A stretch of DNA of 64,000 bases, from contig NC_045138.2 of the NCBI RefSeq assembly GCF_008831285.2, positions 40,849,115 through 40,913,114 on the forward strand. Direction: 5' to 3'. The position numbers were made by a program, and so were the translations under genes. This stretch comes from Nymphaea colorata. Lineage: Eukaryota > Streptophyta > Magnoliopsida > Nymphaeales > Nymphaeaceae. Shown here piece after piece: positions 34,401 to 46,588 of this stretch. Below the pieces are notes generated by a model, which saw nothing but the letters and a program-made list of their open reading frames with translations, ran no database searches and was not told the origin of the DNA. How positions within the stretch are numbered: position 1 is the stretch's first letter; the number at the start of each line of letters is the position of its first letter.

Positions 34401-35143
34401 AAATTTTCAACTTCTCATTTTTTTTATGCATTTTTAGGCTATTTACATAGAACAATTTCCCCAAAGCTTTGAAATTTTTTGCAAGGCCTTCCCTCACCAA
34501 AGAAACCCTTCTGTAGAAACTCCGTAACATTTCATCACGACACTATGCTGTTGAACACAAAAGTAGTTCTCGTCTATCTCTGCAACCATAAATCTGATTC
34601 GTCCATTATAGGATGCTGCTAGAGAATAAAAGAACAACAAAAAATGCCAAACAATTTTAGCCCCAATTACAATGCCATTCATTGATCATCAAAGTCCGTG
34701 ACCGATTTCAATGGTACTGAACACAAGATCCTGATCTAAACTGAGAATCCCAATCTAGAAAAAGCAACGTGACTCCGCAGAAATCGAACTTATATAACCA
34801 AAGCATCACAACCCAACATCTTTAATCAGTAACAATCCAACAATCAACTCCTATAATTCCCCCAAGCCCCTTCTTTATCCCAATTCGGGATGACAACAGC
34901 TAGAACCTGAGGTTCCAACCAGGGTAAAGAAATACCACCAACCTAAAAAGCAAAACAAAAGGAACCCATAAGCCCGCCTCTGGGATTTGGGGCTTGCAAG
35001 GAGCGGTCAGACGGCAGGAATGGTAAAAGTGGAAGAAGAAACAGACTCACAGCTATGATGGTTCGATCCGTCCAGGGGAGTTGGTCTCCGCCGGTGAAGA
35101 AGTTGCCAACGGATTCGAAGAATTTGCCAATCTTAGCATCCAT
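31455..35143 (-). CDS. FIS1: Mitochondrial/peroxisomal fission protein FIS1
   Basis: Exons on the complement: 35051-35143, 33143-33281, 32829-32950, 31641-31704 and 31455-31540, all GT-AG, 167 aa. FIS1 is a tail-anchored outer-membrane protein of mitochondria and peroxisomes that helps recruit the dynamin fission machinery. Seen: start MDAKIGKFFESVGNFF, the TPR-like helical domain with MRLSWALVHSKQPEDVQRGI and LLAVGYYRSGDYSRSR (about 54-111), a C-terminal hydrophobic segment from about 141 to 163 and the short basic tail RKK that targets the anchor. Length and intron positions fit the plant family. Intron 1 (33282-35050) is 1.8 kb of AT-rich DNA with a repeated 'atttgataattg' motif at 33505-33620. 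Intron 3 (31705-32828) holds no gene. Confidence 0.96.
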
Positions 35144-38100
35144 GGCGATGGAAAGAGCACAAAAAACGACAGACGAAGAAGACGATGAAGAAGAAATCTT
35201 CGGATTTTCTTTGTTAGCGTTGGGTTTTAAATGTGGAGACTTGGAGCTCCTGCAATGTCAGGACCTTTTTGACATCGTTGAAGTCAATATTTATTTATGT
35301 TTTTCCTTTCTAAAGAAGGCTTCACCTATTTGCGTTCTTTCCGTGCGGAGGAAGTCGATTCGCTGATTGGGCTTTCTAAAATGAAGAAAATAATTTTATA
35401 AGACAAATTCAATTCGCTGATAGGTGAACTTAATATGCAGTGATATTTTTTGTAGCCTGCCTTTTGCCTGTAATTTAGAAAATTTGCTTGTTAGGATGTT
35501 TTTTTTATCGGAGATATATTTTCATACAAATGGGCAAAACAAAACTCCAATTCCAGTTGTGTCCATTAAAAAAAAATATTAACTAAAAAAACTTAATTGA
35601 AGAATTGCAGCTAATATTCCCAGATTGGCAAAAAATTATTTTATATTCCTCTTTGACATTTTCTATGAAAAATATAATTTCTACTGAAAAATTACAAAAT
35701 TTAAACTTCTTAAAAATATACCCAAAAAGAAAAATTCCCCTAATGTATATGTGAAGAAATAATTTATCATTTCAAGCTTGCTCACGAAGTCGTGAATACA
35801 CCATCAGTCGACCAATCTACTGTAAACTCAGCTTTTGAACACAAGCGCATCGCTTTCTAAATGCAACTTTGCTTTGAAATATTTTTGTATGATAAAATTT
35901 AATAAATTGGATATGTTGAATTCCCAAACCAAATTATGAATCTATTTAACTGAATCTAGTAAAGGAATCTCGATCCAGTTACCAGTCGATTCAGATTCCA
36001 TATACCATTTCATAGGGGGATCCAAGTCCAAATCTGAAATCCGATTATTATTTGCAAAAGTTCATCTCAATTACTTATAAATATAAATCTGATAAATGTA
36101 TGCAAAGTTTCGTCTCAAATAAGTATAAACATTGGATCTCACGCTAGCCGGATTTGTTTCTTAAAAAAAAAAGCCTCATATGAATTTGAACCCAAATCCA
36201 AACCTAGTTACATAGAATTCGAGATTGGATCCTGCTAGAATTCGACCAATTACATCCCTACGATTGCGTCACCAACGCAAGAGCAGAGCAGGTAGACGTG
36301 TAAACGTTGGCCTGGCCACAAGGGGCCGGATAAATGAATGGCAGAATATATACATATTTGAGATATCATTTTTCAAAATTTTTATATAGAATAAATGAAA
36401 ATTTTAAAATTTTATATGTAATTTTAATAATTTTTTAAACTGAAATATTTATGTTCAAAAGCATCATCCTCACATCAAAATCCATACTTTTCCATATGAC
36501 AACAAACGATTTGCAAACTAGCTAAACAAATCGGATAGCAATACATTTTCATTATGTCAGACACCGTCGTCATGTGTCCATGATTGAGGAAGAAGCATGT
36601 GTTTCCAAACGAGTACGTAGAAGAAATCACAAAAAGGTGGTTAAAATTTGAGCAGAGAACATATCTCTCTTCAAATTCTAAAAAACAACAAATAGTCAGT
36701 CACTCAACTTTTGAGACAAATTATCAAGCAGCAGCTGACTGATAGAAATCGTTAAATTTTTGTAAAATTATAAAATTACTCTTTGTAAAAAAATCACTCT
36801 TTCTTTGGCCAGCTAAAGATATTTTTTGTCATTTTATAGTAAATTTGATGTTTTTTGACAGTAAATAACTCTTTTGCGGGATTCCATATGATTGTTAACT
36901 TTTTAAAAGTTAAGTTATGATTTGTCGTTTGTCCAAATACTAAATAACAACCAAACTAAATGAGTACTTTTATGAGCCATTGAAAAAAATAAAGGCATGC
37001 AAAGAACTAGCATCTCAATCGTCAATTTTTTTCCTTCTTGGGTGATATTCAAAATGCTGAATGGCCTTGGATGTCGTAAAAGATCCAGCAACTCATGCTT
37101 TCCCATCTTTCTTTTCCTGCATTGGATCTTAAGTCTTTGCTAGTTTTCTGTTGGCTCCAGTTTATTGTCCAACAGATTCAGAATACGTCAACATACTTGG
37201 AAGCCATTTCTGATATCAGAGAAGATGTAAAGAAGAGGTTCGCTTTGATCGGTTCCTTTCGTCGAGTTTGGTTTTCTGCAAATTGAGTTCCCAAGGAATG
37301 GGAACGAAGGCATCATACCTGCCTTTAGCATAAACTGGTATTTTTAACATTTTTGAAAATTGATACTGTCTGACATGCTTTTTCCTTGTCTGAAATTGAA
37401 CGCACGTGTCCTGCTCATCCATCTTCCTGCTTCCTGTTTCAGTTCACTGCATCCATATATTAAAAGGAAAATGATGTGTTTAATTCATGCAGTTGTGAGT
37501 TCGAGAATCTCTCTTACAAGTTACAACTGTTCGTTGCTAACATTGCCAGTATCGGATCTATTAATTTCTCCTTCCTGTTTCTGTTGTCTTGCAGACTTCT
37601 TCTCTTTATGCTGGTTGGAAACATGGATTTTATAACTTGACCTGTTCTTTTCTAACTCCTAAACCCTGCTTTGTCGCCTGCTGTGATTCGTATTCCGCAC
37701 TCCGCAGTTGTTGCCTGCCTTGCCTTGAAAAATAAAAGAACAGATATGTGACTGTCAATATGTGCAGATAGCCGATCGCCAAAAGAACCACATGGTCGGT
37801 GCATCTTCACTAATTTCTAGGTCTTGGCTGACATCCATAACATGATCAAGGTGGTAATGTTGAATCTTTGAAGTTCTCTGTATAAGTGGTAGCTTGGTAT
37901 TTGCAAGTTTAATGCTTCTTTCCTGTTACTGTTTCCTTGTGATCAGGGCATTGACAAATTATCACAGAGACCGAACTCGCGGTGAAGCAAGAACAAGTGG
38001 TAACATGATCCGAGTTTTATTTGTGGATCTAATTGAAAACGAGCAGTATGATGATTCGGTGATGGTTGTTTTCATTTGAGGTGATAAATTAAGATGATGT

Positions 38101-41100
38101 TGGGGAAGACGGTGCCTGCCCTCCTTGTTGATGACAAAGACATTTCAATGCTTTGGAGTGAGTAGAAGGAATACGTCATCTTCAGTGTGTTGGGATAGCA
38201 CTGCTTTAACTTGGGTATCGGTTTTCTTCCCTCTGCAACACATGGTGTTGATGTCACCGAAGCTCAAAACTTAACTCCCTCCATGTGCATTCCACTGTCC
38301 CCATGTAAGTACAGATTCACGGATTGCTTCTATCTCTCTGCAAGTGCGCTTTTGAAAGAGAGAGATCTGGCCATATAGCTTTATTTTTCATCTTCTTCTG
38401 ACTGGGCTGAACAATGAACTGAGCAGCATCTTGTGGCTCCGCCTCTGTGTGCCTTGGTAGGAACACTTCCAATATGTTCGGTCCTTAAGATAAAACCTGC
38501 TTTCACCAACTGAGGGTGTGGATCAATGGGCCTAAATCCTTTTCCCAAAAGATTTGGTGAAAAAATGCAGTTGATCTGCCGGCAGTTTAAGAGAACTGCT
38601 GCTTTGAATTTCTTCAAGCCACCATTAAGAGGTTGAAAAGCAGTTTTCTAATCCAGCAGAGAAAGGGAAAGAGGTGTCATTATCATTTCCTTTAATAAGA
38701 AATCTTTGAGCTGGGAGCTAAAGCAGAATTTCAAAGACGGGTCCTTGTTTGACAATTTCCCTTTTTCGAACAGAGACCTCTTGAAAGCAATATGGATTCT
38801 CCATGGCCGCACTTTTTTAGCAACATCTTACTCAACTATGCCAACCATTCACCTTTTACTTTGGATTACTAAAATCCATTAATCCAGAATCTAACCTGTA
38901 CGGGATCAGCTAAAATTCATCCGAAAGCATTTGTGAATTAATCCAAATAAAAAACGAAACAATTAAAACCCAGAAAATTTTGAAGAAAGACATGAAAACA
39001 TTATATATATAATATAAAAGAAAAGAAAAAATTATAAAAAGCCCCCCAAAAAGTGTGAGCAATGTCCCTTAAAAGTTCTCTCAGTTTTATTTATATTGGA
39101 GTTTTTCTTCCAAGGTGTGATTGTATTTGTGAAATGTGAATAGATTATTATGTTAGCCAGTGTTAGCGGTACGAAATGACAGAGCTACCCTTAAGGTAAA
39201 AAGAAAACTTCCCATGAACCGTGAGCACAAATGCTGAATTAAAAAAAAATCATTTCATATAAAAAGACGAAAATGACCCTCCCATAAAACGGTGGAGCAG
39301 AGGTTCCCGTGTTAGCCACCAAACACGGAAATCAGACTGAAGTGTCTCTCTACCAATGAGCGAAGGAGGCCTTCAAAAGGCTACGAGTTAAAATATTTAA
39401 AAGAGAAACTCGCAATGATAAAAAGTTGAAGATCAGCTGCAAGGAAGCTTCTGCCTCCGATGTTAGATTCCAAAGCATAAAAGAAAAAAAAAAAATGTGT
39501 ACATGATCAGTAGATTGCAGCGGTAATAAAAGAACTAGACCAACAAAAGTACAAGATGAACTTGGTAGAAGCAGAAAAGGAGAAAAAGGAAGAGGGTTGG
39601 GGGATTTGGAAAAAGATGAGATGAAGGATTCCGAAAGAAAAGCAGCTCTCTCTCTGTGTTTGTGGGATTTGCTTTGGTTTTGGTCAAGCTAGCAGTTGCC
39701 AGTTGATAAGATAATTTGTGCAGTGTTGAAATAAGTGGTGCTGAGGAAGGAGGAAGGAGCGTCGCTTCCCCACACTTAATGGTCGCAAAGCAGCAGAGCA
39801 GATAGCAGCAGTCTGTAAAAAGACGTTTGTATTGAACCCTGAACTTGGTGCTTCCCTGCTGCGTTGAAAAGTACAGTTTATTTTCTTGGAACAGTGTGCA
39901 AAGCAGCAAGCCCACCGACTGCAACTGCGCCTGCATGCGTTTCTTCCCACAGGCAGCATGGAATATATAGAAAGAGAGAGAGAGTGTGTGTGTGTGTGTT
40001 ATGCAAGCGCGCACCACGCATCTTCATATAGGTGGTACGACCAGCCTCTCTTTTAGACCCCTTTTTTTTGCACAAGGAGGAAGGAGAAATCAATCAGAAG
40101 ATTAGAAAGAGCAAGCGGCAGCTCCCCCTTTCTTGAGCCTCTGTCAAAAAGGTTGGCTGCCCATATGCTATGTGCAGCCTTTTCTGTTCAACTCTCTCTC
40201 TTTCTATCTCTAGAGGAGGGAGTTCAGGTAAATTAATACATGAAAGAGAGGGAGGAGGAGGTGAGTATGGGTGTTGATGCGTGACTAATCGGCAGCAGAG
40301 ACGGTGCAGAGACAGGGACGTACCTTCTGCTCTGCCGCTGCTGCTGCAGGATTCGGTTTGAACATGCAACCATGAGGCCCCGCGTGCACCCGCTTCTCAG
40401 CAAAACACCAACCAGAATCTCTCTCTCTTGTAGGTACCGCGGAACCGCGGACGATGAGCCCAGGAGCTCACTGCTCAGTACTTGATTCGATTGGTTCTGA
40501 GTGTTCAGTCTATCTGCGGAACCAATTTGTTGCAGGAAGTAGGAAAAATCCGGCGGTTCATTTTCTCCTTCGTGCAAAGTAGTTTGTATATTAATTACAT
40601 GAAAAGATCGAACTCTCAGAGAGAGAGAGAGAGGTCCTTTCACCAGCGTGACTGACGTGAAGCCTTTTTTTCTTTCTTTGTACAGCCAACAATTTCTAAC
40701 CCAGTTTTGCTTTACAAAAAAAACTTAAAAGAAAAGTTTTTTTTTTTGCGTGAGATTTTGCCGGAGGGCCTACCCCTCACCCCTCAGCAAGTTTTCAGCA
40801 AGTTTTCACCGGAAGTCTATATTATTCTTTTTTCTGCGATTCTTTTCCTCAACTCCCATTTCAGGAAAGATAAAGCTATTGTCTTCGATGTCCTGATGTG
40901 ATCAAATAAAACAATCGCTTTGATAATGAAAAGACTTTTTTAATTCCCCATCTTATGCGCTTTGGTGGTACAAGCCTCGGAGCACTTCTCTTGATCAGGC
41001 AGACTCCCCAGTTTGTCTGGCCGCAGGCAAGGCTTCATTTGTGTGTCTAACTTATGAGATCTTGTCCACAAATTGCAAAAGGCAATGCTTGAAGTCCCAT

Positions 41101-42783
41101 CATGGCTTGGAGCAGACCAGAAGACCAAGGGCTCTTTCTATAGTTGCCAATTAATATATGCAAATAGAAGGAAGCAAAATGGAAAAAGCACATGTCCAAA
41201 AGTTACCACCTTTACATAATTGAGATGTGACTCAACCAAAACAAATCCAGAGCCGAGTTTGAAAAGAGGGAGGAGGATTCTTAGGAACTATAGTCTTAAG
41301 CAAAGAGTTTTCTCAATCTAAAGGTGAGTCATGTGATTTTGCTATTACAAGCTTTGTGAAGAAATGCTACCTCATCACTTCAAGTACTTTGAGTACTATA
41401 CAGGCACGGGAACACAGTGCAATACTTAGATTACAGGAAACTACTCGGTTCAAGCAGTTTAATATTTTCAACTTCTGTTTACAATCTTGTGTTCCAAAGT
41501 TGTAAAAAGAAGGAAACGAATTGAATTTGAAAACTAAGCTCTGCCATGTTCAATTGGTATAATGCTGGTCAAGCGGTGCTGAGTCCTGAGCTGAATGCAC
41601 TGAAAATGGCAGGAGGCGTGGAGGTAAAGGGAACACAAATTCACATGACTCGGTCGAGAGATTCCCGTTTCTATGGCGGCAAGAGAAAAGAGTGAGGAGT
41701 TGCACCTGTCAAATCAGAGGCCAGCCAGGGTAGCCCAACAGTCACCTTTCCTTCACATCAAGGTGCTCTGCTACTGAAGAAAGAGGACCTCCTGGCTTTC
41801 CCACCTATCGTCTAGACCTTTCTATTTTGTGCCGATCGCAGCGATTACGCACTTGGTCTTTGTCTAGACCCGAAGGTTGTCTGTTTCCCTGAAACTCTTT
41901 CGTAATCAGATGATGCTGCTCCCACTCGTCTCTTTCTTTCTTCCAAACTGTGACCCATTAGTTTTCCCATCCAAACAGACAGCACGCCCTCCCCTGACGA
42001 TCGATGTCTTTCTGTCGTCTCTTTCGCTCTTTTAAATTCTCATCGTTTTCATTTTCCATCTAAACATGCACGCTTCGCAACTGGACCTTCATGGCGCTTC
42101 TATCTCGCTCCCCACGCGTTTCTCAGAACCCTTTTCCAATGCGTTCCTTTTTTCTGTAAGAGTAACGTACGCTTTTTTCTTTAGCTTTTGCACCATCAAG
42201 CCTGTAGATCGATTCACGTTATTCTGTTCACGTCATTTTTCTTTCACTGGGACTTCGACGGCGGTTTAATTTCACATTTAGACGTCGTTTTCCATTTGCT
42301 TTTCAAAGCTCTCGTATGTTATTCTTTCATCGGCTCCGCAATCAAATCCAACTTACACGCATTCCTGAATTTAAGCACCAATCTACACGGTCTCCCATAT
42401 ATGTATTTCAATGACACACACTTCATACAAGTCCAGAACCAAGTAAAAGACTCATGGTAAATCCGCTTGGGTTCTCTTTCTCTAAGAAATAGAAGAGGGC
42501 ATACACTGCTGTCTCTGTCTCTCTCATACGTATCACTAGCTGACCCATATTAGCTATAAATTAAGTCTTTGAAACACAAGGAAGAGTGTGGTATATCAGT
42601 AGAAAGGTCAGGCTGATACAAGATTAAATATTAGTAAGTACAACGTCATAGCAATCCAGCCAAGCGAACAATGGAGGAAAAGACCAAACTGATATTGAGC
42701 GTATCTAACAACGTATGCATGATACGGCCATGGATGGCCATCTCCCATGCACAGAGAGAGAGAGAGAGAGAGATTCATTCGTT
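35144..42783. other. Gene-poor 7.6 kb stretch
   Basis: No gene is recognised on either strand. It contains diverged MITE-type core sequence at about 36360-36430, several intron-boundary-like signals around 37170-38060 without a convincing protein, a (GA)/(GT) tract (about 39970-40000), a (GA)n run at 40615-40632 and a (GA)n run at about 42752-42772. Short open frames at 38381-38617 (-), 40940-41128 (-) and 42066-42269 (+) have no motif or splice support. The right end is the 3' flank of the AHL gene. Confidence 0.4.
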
Positions 42784-43647
42784 TCAGTAAGGAGGAGGCC
42801 TAGAAGAAGAGGGGGGCACCCACGTGAAGGCGTCATGGTGAGGAAGTTGACAACTCAGTGGGTTATACATCGACATGGAGCACGCTTCCATCTCCGCATC
42901 GGTCTCCTTCTTAACGCCGTTACCACCACCTCCACTACTTGTCCTGGCGTCGCCGGATTCATCGTCATTCGCCGGCAGCCGGTGGAAAGAGGGGTTGTTG
43001 AACGCAGCTGCAATGAGGACCACGGGGCTGGCAGCCACCAGACTGCCGGCGACTGTTCCACCGACGACCTGGCCCTGGGCTCCGGCGAGGCTGATGGTGA
43101 ACGAGGAGGAGGCAGGAGGGGATGAGGGAGAGGAGGGAAGCAGGTAGGTCCCGCTGAGTGAGAGGATGTCAAAGCGGCCGTGAAAGGTAATGGTGCCGGC
43201 CGGAGATCGTCCGGAGGAGGCCACGGCCGTAGAGTTATGAAGCGACACATTGGCAACCGTCCCCCGGCCGCTGATGACGCAGAGGCCGAGGTGGTGGCGC
43301 TGCGCGAAGCGGGCGACGCTCTCCACCACGTCGCAGCCGGCGGCAAGCTCCAGGACGTGAGGGCGCATGGCGTTCTCCGCGTCGCGCGTGATCACGATGG
43401 GCGGCTTCGGCTTGTTCTTGGAGCCCGGAGGGCGGCCGCGTGGCTTCCGCGCCACGTCGATCGTCCCCATCGTCGCCGCCGCCGCTGTCGCAGCGCTCCT
43501 CTGCACTCTCCCAGCTGCACTGCCGGGAGTACACCCTCCACCCGTGCTTCCGCTCTCCGCCTCCTCGTCCTCCGACGTCGCGGCGCACTCCCGCCCTCCC
43601 CTCCCAACCACCACCGCCGCCGCTCCTCCCCCCATGTATTCCGCCAT
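42784..43647 (-). CDS. AT-hook/PPC nuclear protein (AHL, type I)
   Basis: Single exon, 287 aa. AHL proteins bind AT-rich minor grooves and form trimers and larger complexes through the PPC (DUF296) domain; they repress hypocotyl growth and modulate development and chromatin. Seen: a Gly/Ala-rich N-terminus (1-62), one type I AT-hook RKPRGRPPGSKNKPKPP (67-83) that also serves as nuclear signal, and a PPC domain from about 95 to 217 (VLELAAGCDVVESVARFAQR, CVISGRGTV, GTITFHGRFDILSLSG, AQGQVVGG). A Ser/Gly-rich linker and an acidic-to-aromatic tail (DAFTWVPPSS) follow. A single hook and no intron place it in the clade A/type I group. The core interaction motif, usually GRFEIL, is GRFDIL here. High GC explains the many long spurious frames over this locus. 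The downstream partner genes cannot be inferred. Confidence 0.95.
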   Translation of the reverse strand: MAEYMGGGAAAVVVGRGGRECAATSEDEEAESGSTGGGCTPGSAAGRVQRSAATAAAATMGTIDVARKPRGRPPGSKNKPKPPIVITRDAENAMRPHVLELAAGCDVVESVARFAQRHHLGLCVISGRGTVANVSLHNSTAVASSGRSPAGTITFHGRFDILSLSGTYLLPSSPSSPPASSSFTISLAGAQGQVVGGTVAGSLVAASPVVLIAAAFNNPSFHRLPANDDESGDARTSSGGGGNGVKKETDAEMEACSMSMYNPLSCQLPHHDAFTWVPPSSSRPPPY

Positions 43648-43790
43648 CTTCCTAGATGATCGGTGCTGCGTGAGAGCTGATAATGACAGGAAGCGAAAGC
43701 AGAGTCTCAGAAGAAAGCAAAAAACAAGAGAGAGAGAGTGACAGAGAGAAGTTTGGCTTTCGCAGATAAAACTGCGGGAATCACTTGGGA

Positions 43791-43805
43791 TTTTATAATA
43801 TAAAA
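43791..43805 (-). promoter_or_regulatory. Candidate TATA region of the AHL gene
   Basis: On the minus strand this reads TTTTATATTATAAAA, about 145 bp before the AHL start codon, followed by a purine-rich leader. It is the only clear TATA-like site in the first 300 bp upstream. Confidence 0.5.
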
Positions 43806-44786
43806 GAATGAGAAAAGCGTACGCAGAGGAAAAGGAAAATAGGGTTTTGTCTTATCGATGGGAAAAGGTGGAGGGAGAGTGAGCAGAAGAAGAAGAGGAA
43901 GAGGGATGAGAAGCGAGAGACTCGTTGATTTAATGCCCATTACGGTGGCCGTGGCCCCACATCTCGGTGGGCCCCACACCCTCTTTCTCTAAAAGCATCG
44001 TTCTTTGACATGACCATCGTGTTCATATGATAGATTTTCGCAAGTTTGAACTCAGAACAGCGTCTGCAGTTGGACCAACCTTGGAACTTGGACCCGGTCC
44101 AATCACAACCCAGCCTCTTTGGTTACAACTTGCTTATCAATTAACATTATATTTTTGGCAATGCAGAAAAAGTCGATGCTTTTAAAATTTGAAAGAAAAA
44201 TCGACTACTTATCAACCTATGTTGATGCTGTTAAAATGAAAATCACTGTTGTGCCAACCCCATGCTTCATTTACTTGAGTTTCAGAGAGAAGCAGCAAAA
44301 AATGGGACGTTGAGGATGAAAATTTCCTTCAAACTTTCTGAAAAGTGCGCTACTCGTTTCTAAAGGATCAATTCCGCAAGCTGACAATCGATCTCGAAAG
44401 ATGGACGGCCGCCGCTGCGATTCTTTCCGGCGAAACGCCGTGAACGGCCGGTTGCCATGATCCAATTGGGCCAACCTTGGGGCCGAAGTATTCTATGTTC
44501 GATGGAGGCTCCTTTTTGTCGGACAAACTTATCGAACCGGGGTCCCGTCCCCAAGTGCTTTTCCCTCTTATGGCATAAGGAATCTCACTTTACTACTCCC
44601 TTCGGCTAAAAGATGTATCGTTATCGACTTAGCCTTCCGACTTCTTAAGTACCAAAGCCAAAGCCAAAGCTTTCATGTACAGCTGCTAAGGTATACTTCT
44701 TTTTCTTCAGCCAGTTCCATGAGAAATTCAAATCCCCCGAATTCCAAACACCAAATATCATATATGCATTTCTATTAGGTCACAAG

Positions 44787-44951
44787 TAGGGGTGGAGCGA
44801 AGACATGGCCCTGGGCCCACCTTAAAAAAAAAATCTTTTTAAAACATTTACATTAAAAAGATTTACTTGAAATATATAAAAATTTTGAAAAATGATACAT
44901 TTTAGCCCCTAATCAAAATTTAGAAACATTAAATTGGCCAGCCCACCCCTA
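44787..44951. mobile_element. hAT-type MITE with 8-bp target duplication
   Basis: 165 bp. The ends TAGGGGTGG and CCACCCCTA are perfect 9-bp inverted repeats, and the element is flanked on both sides by the identical octamer GTCACAAG (44779-44786 and 44952-44959). An 8-bp duplication and T/CA-type ends fit the hAT superfamily. The interior is AT-rich and non-coding, so it must have moved with a transposase supplied elsewhere. Confidence 0.9.
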
Positions 44952-45200
44952 GTCACAAGCATTATTATATTTTTTGCTACTATAATATTACCCCGAACCT
45001 TTGCGTTTAAAAGGGAAACACGATCTTGTATATGTTTGTGTTGGAAATGGTTGAGCTACAATGCGGCCAAAGGTGTAGAAGACCCTTTGTCTCTGAATGA
45101 TTGAGTTTTCGTGTGTTTTGAGGGGGGCTCGTCCTTAACAAGAACAACCTCCTTGTGTTTTCGTGTGTTGCGTTCTTTTTTCTTCTTAAAGCCTCAAGAG

Positions 45201-45645
45201 TAGGGGTGGGTATCGGGCCTGTTCACAAAAAATCAGGCCCAGCCCGGCCCGTTACAAAGAGAGGGAGAGGGGAAGGCGCTGGAAGGCGTTGGCCTTCCGT
45301 TGGAGGGCGACGGCAGGGAAGGGAGGCCACCGGCTGGTTCGCCGTCGTCGGACGGCACCGTGCGACCCACCGGTGCCCACCCACAGCCTGCCGGTGGCTT
45401 CCTCGCCGGTTTTGGGCGGGCGACGGCCGACAATGGCCTACCGTCCTGGCACGACCCGTCGGCGGCCACCCACGCTGTTGGGTGGCTTGCTCCTCGTCCC
45501 CATCGCTGCCTCCGGCCTTCTCTCCTTCTCCTCCCTCTGCTTGCTCATCGACACGACAACGTCAATCTAACGGGCCGTCGGGCCGGGCTTAGAAAGTGAT
45601 AACCAGGCCCGACCCGTTAAGATATCGGGCCGACGCCCAGGCCTA
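45201..45645. mobile_element. GC-rich hAT-type MITE with target duplication
   Basis: 445 bp. The left end TAGGGGTGGGTATCGGGCC and the reverse complement of the right end (TAGGCCTGGGCGTCGGCCC) match at most positions. The flanking octamers CTCAAGAG and CTAAAGAG agree at 7 of 8. The ends carry repeated CGGGCC/GGCCCG motifs, and the interior is unusually GC-rich for this window. The long open frames inside follow from that composition and show no family motif. Confidence 0.8.
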
Positions 45646-46275
45646 CTAAAGAGGTCCAAAGCCCCCCATATTTCCTTTGCTTTTGGGGTTTTGCATTTGT
45701 GTTTAGAGATGGTAATTGTGCACCATTTAACTTTGGTAATATATCCTACCACTTAAGGCCAAAAAGTATAGCACAGAACTAAAGACCACACCAACACCAA
45801 CTACACTCAAATGGCCATTTCATTTCTCTGTAGAGTAATTAATTTGTGAAGAAGCAATCCGACCCTCTGGTGGTCTAAGCTTTTAAAGGAAAAAGAAGGC
45901 ATTACTTTTTCTTTTGTGCAGCCGATCAGGCTGGAGGAAAAGGCCTGGGTCCTTAGGGCAGCAGCACCTAGCCCACTGATCAGTACAAGTGGCATAGGAG
46001 ACTCACATGCCAAATAAAACAACTCCACCTTTTTCCTGCATGCATTCGCCCAAGTGGCAATATATGTTTATTCGAATAATATATGTGTATTATTATCTGC
46101 ATTCATATGAATGTACATTGTTGTAGCTATTGAATATGGCTAAGTCCCAATTCTGCATGAGCCGCCACTGATGGGAGAGGTCTCCTGCGGCAGTACCAGA
46201 TAAGAAGCAAAGGAACAGAGAGCGATAGAGAGAACAAATGAGGGAGGGAGTTCTCAATTTCAGGGTTTGCCAAGG

Positions 46276-46588
46276 TAGGGCTGCTCGAGCTCGAGTTTTG
46301 GCTCGATTAACCACAAACCGCCGAAGATTGGTTTGAGCCGAGATTACCCATTTCAGCAATCTTTTTTTTTTTATAATTTTATGAAACTTATTTTATATGT
46401 TTTATTTCTCGAACTTAACGGACTTCAACCGAGCCGAGCCCAATCAACTCAAGCTCGGCTCGTTTAAGTTGTTGAGTTCATTTTTTAACTCGAACTCAAC
46501 TCGTTTAATAAATGAGTCGAGCTCCAGTCAAGTTTATCGAGCGAGTTCGAGTCGATCTCATGTTAATTCAACTCGTTGAACAGCCCTA
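46276..46588. mobile_element. MITE rich in TCGAG motifs
   Basis: 313 bp with perfect 8-bp inverted ends TAGGGCTG/CAGCCCTA. The interior is full of GAGCTCGAG, CTCGAACTC and related self-complementary words, which would fold into a long hairpin. The flanking octamers agree only partly (about 4 of 8), so the insertion is old or the target site is diverged. Confidence 0.7.

Noticed and set aside
37095-38640. Exon-like pieces with intron-style borders
   Set aside because: A few acceptor/donor-like sites surround short open stretches, but no joined product resembles a known protein.
39535-40643. Minus-strand Cys/Ser-rich frames
   Set aside because: They lie over GA, GT and poly-purine runs. No signal peptide pattern or family motif survives inspection.
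42715-43741. Several long open frames on the plus strand over the AHL gene
   Set aside because: They are antisense or shifted readings of a GC-rich coding exon. The minus frame has the AT-hook and PPC motifs and an intronless start-to-stop structure.
45155-45599. Long open frames of 93-145 codons
   Set aside because: They lie almost wholly inside the GC-rich MITE (45201-45645). Open frames on both strands follow from composition and no family motif is present.
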